Shown in pieces: positions 1 to 6,456 of a DNA stretch of 13,883 nucleotides; the first letter of the stretch is position 1, and every line of letters starts with the position of its first letter. The stretch is from contig JAEDHM010000026.1 of the NCBI GenBank assembly GCA_016296985.1, positions 1 to 13,883 on the forward strand, in the 5' to 3' direction. This stretch comes from Clostridia bacterium (lineage in GTDB: Bacteria > Bacillota > Clostridia > Christensenellales > CAG-1252). Both the position numbers and the translations under genes were made by a program. The notes beneath the pieces were generated by a model. That model did no database searches, was not told the DNA's origin, and was given only the letters and a program-made list of their open reading frames with translations.

Positions 1-107
1 GCACCATAATCAAATGGGCATCCTTTATGGCATGGCTTGTGTTTATGGTTATCTCGTTGGCTATTGCAATAAAGACGAGAATAAAAAGACTTAAAGAGGG
101 GAACTAG
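1..107 (+). CDS. C-terminal fragment of a membrane protein (partial)
   Basis: An open frame enters from the left edge and ends at TAG 105-107. The visible 34 or so residues form one hydrophobic helix (WASFMAWLVFMVISLAIAI) followed by a basic tail (KTRIKRLKEGN). This is the usual end of an inner-membrane protein with its C-terminus in the cytoplasm. The gene converges on the minus-strand zinc-ribbon gene and the two stop codons overlap by 4 bases. The family cannot be told from so little sequence, and a chance open frame is possible. Confidence 0.5.
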   Translation, partial: TIIKWASFMAWLVFMVISLAIAIKTRIKRLKEGN

Positions 108-775
108 ATTGCAAAAAAGGTTTTCAATTCCCTATAAATTTCACGTCCTTTTACAAAAATTACTATAAAAATATAAACGGTAGAAATCAAAGTTACAACC
201 ACGTTGAAATAGTTTGCGCTATTCAAAAATAGATTGGCGAAAAACTGACCTAACAAAAGAAGAAAGAAAAGCAACGCAAGACCATATGATCCTTGTTTGT
301 TGCCTTTCTTTTTTATTATATTCAGAATTGTCAAAACAAGCATTGCAACAAAAAAGATTGCAGGCAAAAGATAGGGTAAAGCGGGGAAATCAACCTTTGC
401 TCCAAATTGCAAGGCAAGGAAAAAGGCAGAGGCAGAAAGGGCGTTGGTAGTAAGGTTGAAAGCAAGGCTACACCAATCGAAAAAGGTGTATCGTAATAAG
501 AAAAAGGCAAACAAAATAGCAAGTACCACGGAAACCGACCAAGGGTGTTCGCCAACGAAACCATTGGTTATGGCGATAGGTATAATGGCAATCAACCCGA
601 CGATGAAAAACAAAGTAGAAAATGAAATTATAGGTTTTATTTCCTTTTGATTGATGGGGTGTGTTTTGGGAAATACCTTCAATTCCTCTTTTTCTTCGTG
701 AGAAAAATCCCTTCCGCACAAAGGGCACTTGTCGGTGTTGTATACGATATTTACGCCACAGCCTTTACATATCAT
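104..775 (-). CDS. Zinc-ribbon, six-TM membrane protein resembling DUF6320
   Basis: This 223-residue protein opens with a zinc ribbon: C3 and C6 (CKGC), then C17 and C20 (CPLC). A charged linker follows, then about six hydrophobic helices near residues 49-70, 80-97, 101-124, 133-154, 163-185 and 189-209. The layout resembles the uncharacterised family DUF6320, which I recall near alcohol-acetyltransferase-like genes in Clostridia; that assignment is from memory. The ATG at 773-775 is preferred because AAAGGA lies 9 bases upstream on the minus strand. The longer TTG start at 826 would add 17 residues before the ribbon. The ORF overlaps the end of the acyltransferase gene by 11 bases, which suggests translational coupling and a shared process in the membrane. 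No catalytic function can be assigned. Confidence 0.8.
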   Translation of the reverse strand: MICKGCGVNIVYNTDKCPLCGRDFSHEEKEELKVFPKTHPINQKEIKPIISFSTLFFIVGLIAIIPIAITNGFVGEHPWSVSVVLAILFAFFLLRYTFFDWCSLAFNLTTNALSASAFFLALQFGAKVDFPALPYLLPAIFFVAMLVLTILNIIKKKGNKQGSYGLALLFFLLLLGQFFANLFLNSANYFNVVVTLISTVYIFIVIFVKGREIYRELKTFFAI

Positions 776-2045
776 ACTTTCTATTCCTTTCGTTTGAGGT
801 GACGTCAGGGATAATTCCCTCGGCAATCAAACCTTTTGCAAATTCAAGTTCTACGTCGCTTTCTTTTACCAATCGGGTAAGAGTCAATACGGTTTTATCC
901 CCATAGGTTACAAAACCGCAGTTTCGAGGGGAGCGGAAATTGCAGTTCATATTTATCATAATATCTTTTATTTCCTCAGTGCCTTGTATTTTATGACGAC
1001 CTAGATTGCTTAAAATAATAGTTTGCCTATGGCTTTTTGAAAGCATACGGGCAAATCTTGCAAAAAAGGCTTTTATCCCCATGGGTATAAGTCTAACAAA
1101 GGGCGTTTTTGCAAGGGTAGAGGTGTAGTTTAGTTTTATTTGCATATTTTCCCTTTCCGTTTGTCTTTCAAGTTCTGAGGACAAAACCTTGATATACTCG
1201 TTTAAGTCGTCAGGGGTATCTTTGGGAATTTTGCAAACGGCGGACATCGTGAAATTACGCATGGTAATGGAAGGGAAAAAACTACGCAAATTTACGGGAA
1301 TAAAAATCATCAAGGGCAATTTGCTATTCGGAATGGTTTTCCTTATCGCCCTTGCCAGAATTGCGCCAAGATATATGGTAACGGTAGTGTTACGTTCTTT
1401 GCATTTTGCCTTGATTAGGTGGGCAGGCATAAAATAATTTACCGTTGTCAACCCCTGCTTTTTTTGTGGCTTTGTCAAGTCAAACCCCAAAGCATTTTCT
1501 CCCATCATACCCTTTATGCTTTCTCTTTTACAATCCTTTTTGTAATAGCGCAAGAAGGCGTCCTCTTCTTCCTCTTCGTCGTAAGGGTGGGTAAGGACAA
1601 AGTTGCCGTCGGGTATAGGGTTTTCTCCAATTTCTTTAAGGTAAAAATAAAGGATCGCTTTCAAAAACTCTAACGCGCCCGTTCCGTCGGTTAGGCAGTG
1701 GAACGCGGTGTAAAAAATCACGTTTTTGTGATAAGAGAGTTGAAAGGGAAAATTTTTAGTTTTGCGAAAATCCAATGCTTTAAGCACTACGCCGTTGTCT
1801 TCTACTACAGGTGGCGTTTCAAAATTTTCCTGAAAGTAATAGCGGAAGAAACCGCTTTTTATCATAACCTTAAAATAAGGCATTCTTTCAAGAGCGGAAA
1901 GCAACGCTTTTTGTAAAAGATCGGGTACAATTTCCTTGGTCAAGGTTGCCGTTAAGCGATACAAACTTTGACTACGGAAGGTTGCTATCATGGGATATAG
2001 CATACCCGAGTTGTCCATTGGATAAATCTTAGGAAAATTCGTCAT
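765..2045 (-). CDS. Condensation/alcohol-acetyltransferase-fold acyltransferase
   Basis: This 426-residue protein carries HCLTDGTG at residues 116-123. It is the HxxxDG motif of CoA- or carrier-dependent acyltransferases of the chloramphenicol-acetyltransferase/condensation fold (alcohol acetyltransferase, PapA, NRPS condensation). In that fold the His is the general base and the Asp is structural. The length of about 430 residues and the N-terminal segment (ERMPYFKV near 53-60) fit stand-alone members of the alcohol-acetyltransferase-like group. No carrier or adenylation domain is attached, so this is not an NRPS module. The likely role is transfer of an acyl group to a hydroxyl or amine; the substrate is unknown. 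The ATG at 2043-2045 is chosen because the longer TTG at 2081 is part of a -35 box (TTGACT). There is no Shine-Dalgarno, and the -10 box lies 6 bases upstream of the ATG. The gene shares 11 bases with the downstream membrane gene. Confidence 0.82.
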   Translation of the reverse strand: MTNFPKIYPMDNSGMLYPMIATFRSQSLYRLTATLTKEIVPDLLQKALLSALERMPYFKVMIKSGFFRYYFQENFETPPVVEDNGVVLKALDFRKTKNFPFQLSYHKNVIFYTAFHCLTDGTGALEFLKAILYFYLKEIGENPIPDGNFVLTHPYDEEEEEDAFLRYYKKDCKRESIKGMMGENALGFDLTKPQKKQGLTTVNYFMPAHLIKAKCKERNTTVTIYLGAILARAIRKTIPNSKLPLMIFIPVNLRSFFPSITMRNFTMSAVCKIPKDTPDDLNEYIKVLSSELERQTERENMQIKLNYTSTLAKTPFVRLIPMGIKAFFARFARMLSKSHRQTIILSNLGRHKIQGTEEIKDIMINMNCNFRSPRNCGFVTYGDKTVLTLTRLVKESDVELEFAKGLIAEGIIPDVTSNERNRKYDM

Positions 2046-2051
2046 AGAAAA

Positions 2052-2081
2052 AGTATATGGCAAAAAAGCGGAAAAAGTCAA
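2052..2081 (-). promoter_or_regulatory. Promoter of the acyltransferase gene, apparently leaderless
   Basis: On the minus strand, TTGACT (2081-2076) and TATACT (2057-2052) are separated by 18 bases. Only six bases lie between the -10 box and the ATG at 2045, so transcription would begin at or within a base or two of the start codon. No purine-rich ribosome site is present. The same TTG can be misread as a start codon. Confidence 0.7.
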
Positions 2082-2096
2082 GGCGTTAAGGAATAT

Positions 2097-2984
2097 TCAA
2101 AGTATATCCTCAACCTTCAATATATCAAGGTTTTGTATAAGGTGATTTGAAATTTCACACTTTAAAATTTTAATCACTCCATCTTCGCTCAAAATAGCCA
2201 AGCAGTCTTCGTTGTCAAGGTGAGGAGGAATAGGGATAACCTTTTGAATCTTTCCAACGTATTCTTCAATTTCTAAAATTTGCTCGCAAAGGTCGTAAGA
2301 TAGATACTCTTTTCCCTTCTCGTAATCTTTTGACATAATCGCCTCAACCAACAAAAGGGGAAGCTTCGACTTGCCTTCAATTTTTGCGTATGAAAATTTA
2401 CGGTCTTTAAGATTGCAGGAAAAAGGGGAGAAATAGTATTCTTCCAAGCACCTTCGTTGCAAGCTGTCATCGAAATTTTTGGTTATTGAAAAGCCCTTTT
2501 CAAAGGTAACGATCTCTCCTTTACCGTCAAAAATCAATTCGCCTTGCTCCAAGGAGAAAAGGTGTATTGAAAGGGGGGAGAAAACACCTATTATCCCGAA
2601 ATCCCAAAGATTGAAAAGGGTGAATTTTTCATTTTTTCTCAAGGGAAAAAGGATGGTATTATTTGGCAGAGATGCAAAAAAGAAAAGTTCTTTCTCTTTT
2701 ACTATAGCGGTGGAAATTTCCACTCCTTGAAAAAATCCTTTTCCTTCCTCTATTATCTCGTAAGGCTTACGTTTTTGCGATTTTGGAAAAAGTTGACAAA
2801 AACTCCCCCAATCCACAAGATAAAAATTGCAAGGCGGTTTCTCTCCAATTTCCTCGCAAAGTATATCCCCGTCAGGGGTGATGACCAGAAGAGATACTTT
2901 CTTCTTTTCTTCGGCAAAAAAGCCCTTTCTTAAAACTCCGTCTACAAAAACTGCGCCTTTTGTTACAACTCGATATTCTTTCAT
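2097..2984 (-). CDS. Hypothetical protein, family not recognised
   Basis: This is a 295-residue protein with no signal peptide, no long hydrophobic helix and no motif I recognise. The N-terminal two thirds alternate short beta-like strands with turns (for example SLLVITPDGDILCEE near 31-45 and GELIFDGKGEIVTFEKG near 138-154), as in an all-beta or propeller-like repeat fold. The C-terminal third (about 205-295) is richer in acidic and leucine residues and could be helical. The ATG at 2982-2984 is preferred, but it lacks a ribosome site. In-frame GTG (3056) and TTG (3059) starts would add a hydrophobic 24-25 residue extension that looks like untranslated leader. It lies 51 bases upstream of the acyltransferase start, which has its own promoter, and is divergent from the QueG-CYTH gene. 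Coding is supported by length and composition only. Confidence 0.65.
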   Translation of the reverse strand: MKEYRVVTKGAVFVDGVLRKGFFAEEKKKVSLLVITPDGDILCEEIGEKPPCNFYLVDWGSFCQLFPKSQKRKPYEIIEEGKGFFQGVEISTAIVKEKELFFFASLPNNTILFPLRKNEKFTLFNLWDFGIIGVFSPLSIHLFSLEQGELIFDGKGEIVTFEKGFSITKNFDDSLQRRCLEEYYFSPFSCNLKDRKFSYAKIEGKSKLPLLLVEAIMSKDYEKGKEYLSYDLCEQILEIEEYVGKIQKVIPIPPHLDNEDCLAILSEDGVIKILKCEISNHLIQNLDILKVEDIL

Positions 2985-2989
2985 ATCAT

Positions 2990-3020
2990 AGAATATTTTA
3001 TTGAGGGATAAAAAATGCAA
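2990..3020 (-). promoter_or_regulatory. Possible promoter of the hypothetical gene
   Basis: On the minus strand, TTGCAT (3020-3015) and TATTCT (2995-2990) are 19 bases apart, and the -10 box sits five bases before the ATG at 2984. An alternative pairing is TTTGCA (3021-3016) with AAATAT (2998-2993), spacer 17. The region is A/T-rich, so matches arise easily. Confidence 0.3.
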
Positions 3021-3062
3021 AAAGGGAAGAGGTAGAGGTAAAATATTATTTTTCACCAACCC

Positions 3063-4559
3063 TTGACGAAAATCAATAAAAGGATTTACTATATTTATAA
3101 TCGTTGTGACAGTTTCTTAGGTTTTGAAAAACTCTATGAAAACTGCGGTCAACGGAATATTAAAAACAAGTTTAGCAAAAAGGGTGATATCTTGAAAGAC
3201 GTTGACTTTTCCTTGTTGTATCAATACGATTATTCCCTAATTCATCAAAATGGCGTCAGTTATTTGATGCTTTTTTATCCATACGTCCCACTTGAAGTAA
3301 CGCCCGATCAAATCTTTATCGACAACTATTATCCTGCCTTTCAAAGTTTGAGAAAGTCCAAATTGAAAATCAAAGATTTTCTTTTATCCAAGGGATACGA
3401 GGTGGAAGCCGAGCAGGGTGTTTTCAAACCTATTGCAATGCAAAGCGGAAAGGTTTGCGTTTTGCGAAACAACCTTATGTATCACAAGGATTACGGCACT
3501 TATTTCGTAATGGAAATTTTGAGGATAAAAGGGGAATACGGGTCTTTGCCTATGCCACCAATGAAAAGTTTGTGTACAAACTGCAACCTTTGTGTTGAAG
3601 CATGTAAAAACGGATGCTTGAAAGGGGGATTTGAAAAGGAAAAATGTATCCGCTTTATTCAAGAGAAAGAGGAAGACTTTTCTCAAATCGGCGAGGTTTT
3701 GAAAAACTTGTTTTGGGGTTGTAACGCTTGTCAAAAGGCTTGCCCCCTAAACGACAAAAAACCCCAACCCAGCCCCTCCGAATATCTTGACCCTTACAAA
3801 ATGTTTCAACTTTCAATACAAGGGAAAAAGGCGTTGCAACAAGTTTACGGCAGTATCTTAGGCGATAACTATATTCGTCCTCGAAAACTTCTAGCCTTGT
3901 CTATCGTCGCATTGGCAAATTGCAATCGATTTGACTGTAAAGATCAAGTTTTAGAATTCGAAAATCACCCGGACGAAAGAGTTCGCAATGCGGTAAAATA
4001 CTTTTTGTCAAGGGTGAACAAAGAGGTCGAGCGAGAGCATAAAGTTCTTTTATCGCCCTTTCAATATCAACAAATTATTCAAAATGAAAAGGTGGAAAAA
4101 GAGATTTTTCAACGCAACTACTACTTTGTTTCATCCACTTTGCCCAAGGGTTACGTAGTGCGAATCCGTGAAAAGAAAGGGGAATTTATCCTTACCGTAA
4201 AAGAGCATCTTGCCACCCAAGGCGATATAAATACGGTCAACGAATTTAACTATCCTATTTCACAAAAAATTGCCCTTGACTATATCGAAAATGGTTTTGA
4301 TTTGTCAGCGCATCACCCCACGTCTTCCCTCAGATGTCTATGCGTAGGTTATACCGATACTTTACGCAAGGTGATTGATTGGAAGGGTATTGTTTTAGAG
4401 GTTGACTACAACAAATATAACGGCATTGAAGATTATGAAATCGAGTGCGAAATTACCACCGCAAAGCAAGACGAAATCTTTTACTCTTTTTTGGAGAAAT
4501 ATTCCATAACTCCCAATCTTCCCAAAGCCAAATATTTTCGTTTTTTAGATAGCCTATAA
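3063..4559 (+). CDS. Fusion of a QueG-like double [4Fe-4S] domain and a CYTH domain
   Basis: One uninterrupted frame of 498 codons holds two unrelated modules. Residues about 60-315 resemble epoxyqueuosine reductase (QueG). All eight cluster cysteines are there: C171, C174, C177 and C181, then C195, then C220, C223 and C227 (GCNACQKACPLN). A HEAT-like segment (HPDERVRNAVKYF) follows near 302. Residues about 341-498 match a CYTH/triphosphate tunnel domain: E345xE347, the strand pair YVVRIREKKGEFILTVKE (364-381), and DYEIECE (457-463), close to the DYELEYE signature of YjbK-type proteins. QueG reduces epoxyqueuosine in tRNA using cobalamin; CYTH proteins bind triphosphates such as tripolyphosphate, thiamine triphosphate or nucleotides. 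What the combination does is unknown. The start is uncertain. TTG 3063 has no ribosome site and could be a -35 box (TTGACG, 18 bases, TACTAT at 3087-3092). TTG 3192 has AAAAAGGG 7 bases upstream and would give 455 residues, but it would shorten the QueG N-terminus. The stop abuts the glmS stop. Confidence 0.85.
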   Translation: MTKINKRIYYIYNRCDSFLGFEKLYENCGQRNIKNKFSKKGDILKDVDFSLLYQYDYSLIHQNGVSYLMLFYPYVPLEVTPDQIFIDNYYPAFQSLRKSKLKIKDFLLSKGYEVEAEQGVFKPIAMQSGKVCVLRNNLMYHKDYGTYFVMEILRIKGEYGSLPMPPMKSLCTNCNLCVEACKNGCLKGGFEKEKCIRFIQEKEEDFSQIGEVLKNLFWGCNACQKACPLNDKKPQPSPSEYLDPYKMFQLSIQGKKALQQVYGSILGDNYIRPRKLLALSIVALANCNRFDCKDQVLEFENHPDERVRNAVKYFLSRVNKEVEREHKVLLSPFQYQQIIQNEKVEKEIFQRNYYFVSSTLPKGYVVRIREKKGEFILTVKEHLATQGDINTVNEFNYPISQKIALDYIENGFDLSAHHPTSSLRCLCVGYTDTLRKVIDWKGIVLEVDYNKYNGIEDYEIECEITTAKQDEIFYSFLEKYSITPNLPKAKYFRFLDSL

Positions 4560-6335
4560 TTATTCGACGGTTACCGACTTGGCTAAATTCCTAGGCTTAT
4601 CCGCATCAAGCCCCATTTCAACAGCCATAAAATAGGCAAGAAATTGGGTTGGAATAACGGATACTATTGGCATAAGCTCGGCATCAAGTTTGGGTATTTT
4701 TACAACTTTCACCCCCTTATCCGGCAAATTAAGTGAGGTGATAATCAAGGTTTCGCCACCACGGGCGGAAACCTCTTCTACCACGTTTAGACATTTATCC
4801 AAAAGGGTGTAATCGGTGATAATATGTACCACCAAACAGTTTTCGTCAATAAGGGCAAGAGGACCGTGTTTTATTTCTCCCGACGGTATTCCCTCAACCT
4901 GAATATAAGATATCTCTTTCATTTTCAAAGCCCCCTCAAGGGCGGTGGCGTAATCAAAATTTTTCCCAAGAAAAAAGACCTTGGATATGCCCAAATATCT
5001 TTTTGCAATTCGGTGCATCTCCTCGGCAACGTCCAAGGTTTTTATTATAGCAGACCGCAGTTTTTCCCCAAGATATACTGCGCCGTAGGTTGCTTTTTTA
5101 TGCATCAATGCAACCTCGCTCACCAACCAGTAAAGGGCAACCAGTTGGGTATTATAGCTTTTCGTAGCCGCCACCGCAATCTCAACCTCGGCAAGAGTAA
5201 CCAAAGATTCGTGGGCAAAGGTGGTTATTGTTGAGGAAGGCACGTTGGTGATAGCAATGACAAACGCCCCCTCGCTTTTCGCCTTTTTTACCGCCGTAAC
5301 CGTATCCGCCGTTTCACCGCTTTGGCTTACTGCCACCACCACGGTATTTTTAGGAAGGTTGCTCCTCCTATACCTATATTCTCCCGCCGTTTCAGCGGAT
5401 GCGCACAAAGGAGTTATTTTTTCGGTAAGGTATTTTCCATAAACGCAAGCATGATACGCCGAGCCACAGCCTAAAAACAAAAAGTGGTTTGCATTCCTAA
5501 GTTTTTTTTGAGCAAGGGAAGAAAGCCCGATTTTCTCAAACTTGCAAAGGGTGTTTTTTATCGCCTTGGGAATATCGTAAATTTCTTTAAGCATAAAGGA
5601 TTGAAAATCCCCCTTGTTTGCCGAATCGGATTTTAAAGAAGAAGGTATAAAAACTCTTTCAACAATCTTCCCTTTTTCCTCGTAAAAAATCGCTTGAGTT
5701 TTATCAATTTCGCAAATATCCCCGTCCTTCATTTTGCAAAGTAAAGGGGTGTGAGAAATTAAGGCAGGGGAGTCGGAAGCAAAACAAAAAAAGCCCTCGC
5801 CCCTACCTACGATAAGGGGATTTTCTCGCTTAAAAAGAAAGATTTTACCAACAAAATCTTCACATAAAACTGCCACGGCAAACGCGCCTTTAAGTTTTTT
5901 TACAACTTCCCTTACCGCCTCAACGACGTCGCCTTTATAACAGTTATCCAAAAGCATAGCGATAATTTCGCTATCCGTTTCGGATAGGGGATATTTATCC
6001 TTTTTTGCAAGTTCCTTTTTCAATTCGCCGTAATTTTCAATAATCCCATTGTGGACGATAACAAACTTTCCACAGCGATGAGGATGAGCGTTTATATCCG
6101 AGGGCGCGCCGTGAGTAGCCCAACGGGTATGCCCGATACCGCAGTTTGAAGTTTTCCCTTGCAAAAGAGGAAAGAGTGAAGAAACACGCCCCTTCTTTTT
6201 CAGAGTAGAAATTTTTCCTTTGCTAAAAAAGGCGACGCCTGCCGAATCATAGCCACGATATTCAAGCTTTTCCAAGCCTCCTTTAATCTCTTCCAAACAG
6301 TTTTTCTCGGATACAAAACCAACGATTCCGCACAT
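4560..6335 (-). CDS. glmS: Glutamine--fructose-6-phosphate aminotransferase (isomerizing)
   Basis: GlmS makes glucosamine-6-phosphate from fructose-6-phosphate and glutamine, the first step to UDP-GlcNAc for peptidoglycan. The 591 residues are near the usual 600-610. The N-terminus MCGIVGF exposes the catalytic Cys after Met removal. The glutaminase site continues with GHTRWATHG (68-76), NGIIENYGEL (96-105) and SETDSE (118-123). Two SIS sugar-binding domains follow: FLGCGSAYHA (287-296) with VSQSGETADT (336-345), and the region around 452-520. E474 in KEISYI and H490 in GEIKHG match isomerase residues, and the end DKPRNLAKSVTVE is canonical with K586. The start is fixed by Cys2 and by GGGGAGGG (6346-6339) a few bases upstream. 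The leader is short (at most about 120 bases to the divergent hydrolase), and no glmS ribozyme was recognised in it. Confidence 0.97.
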   Translation of the reverse strand: MCGIVGFVSEKNCLEEIKGGLEKLEYRGYDSAGVAFFSKGKISTLKKKGRVSSLFPLLQGKTSNCGIGHTRWATHGAPSDINAHPHRCGKFVIVHNGIIENYGELKKELAKKDKYPLSETDSEIIAMLLDNCYKGDVVEAVREVVKKLKGAFAVAVLCEDFVGKIFLFKRENPLIVGRGEGFFCFASDSPALISHTPLLCKMKDGDICEIDKTQAIFYEEKGKIVERVFIPSSLKSDSANKGDFQSFMLKEIYDIPKAIKNTLCKFEKIGLSSLAQKKLRNANHFLFLGCGSAYHACVYGKYLTEKITPLCASAETAGEYRYRRSNLPKNTVVVAVSQSGETADTVTAVKKAKSEGAFVIAITNVPSSTITTFAHESLVTLAEVEIAVAATKSYNTQLVALYWLVSEVALMHKKATYGAVYLGEKLRSAIIKTLDVAEEMHRIAKRYLGISKVFFLGKNFDYATALEGALKMKEISYIQVEGIPSGEIKHGPLALIDENCLVVHIITDYTLLDKCLNVVEEVSARGGETLIITSLNLPDKGVKVVKIPKLDAELMPIVSVIPTQFLAYFMAVEMGLDADKPRNLAKSVTVE

Positions 6336-6369
6336 AAGCCCTCCCCAACGTTACATATTATTCCCACAT

Positions 6370-6378
6370 TGTATATCA
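6370..6378 (-). promoter_or_regulatory. Possible extended -10 element for glmS
   Basis: On the minus strand, TGATATACA (TGn plus TATACA) lies about 35 bases upstream of the glmS ATG and leaves room for the strong GGGGAGGG ribosome site. No convincing -35 box stands at the right distance, so the call rests on the extended -10 alone. Confidence 0.3.
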
Positions 6379-6401
6379 AGTTACACTCAAAATAATTGTT
6401 A

Positions 6402-6430
6402 TTGCAAAAAAGGACAAAATAAGCTATAAT
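6402..6430 (+). promoter_or_regulatory. Sigma-A-type promoter for the alpha/beta hydrolase
   Basis: TTGCAA (6402-6407) and a perfect TATAAT (6425-6430) are separated by 17 bases. Transcription should begin near 6437, giving a leader of about 20 bases that contains the ribosome site AAGGGAG (6444-6450) before ATG 6457. Confidence 0.85.
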
Positions 6431-6456
6431 ACTACCAAATCGTAAGGGAGCGTAAG

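Noticed and set aside
773..826. TTG start at 826 for the zinc-ribbon protein
   Set aside because: ATG 775 has a good AAAGGA site nine bases upstream and starts directly before the ribbon; the extra 17 residues look like upstream gene read out of frame.
765..2045. Nonribosomal peptide synthetase condensation domain
   Set aside because: The HxxxDG motif fits the fold, but there is no adenylation or carrier domain anywhere in the window, and the size fits stand-alone acyltransferases.
2985..3059. N-terminal signal or membrane anchor on the hypothetical protein (from GTG/TTG near 3056-3059)
   Set aside because: The hydrophobic run comes from an A/T-rich intergenic stretch with promoter-like boxes, without a well-spaced ribosome site.
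6336..6456. glmS ribozyme in the glmS leader
   Set aside because: The intergenic space is only 121 bases and also holds a divergent promoter. I could not find the conserved core or a plausible fold.
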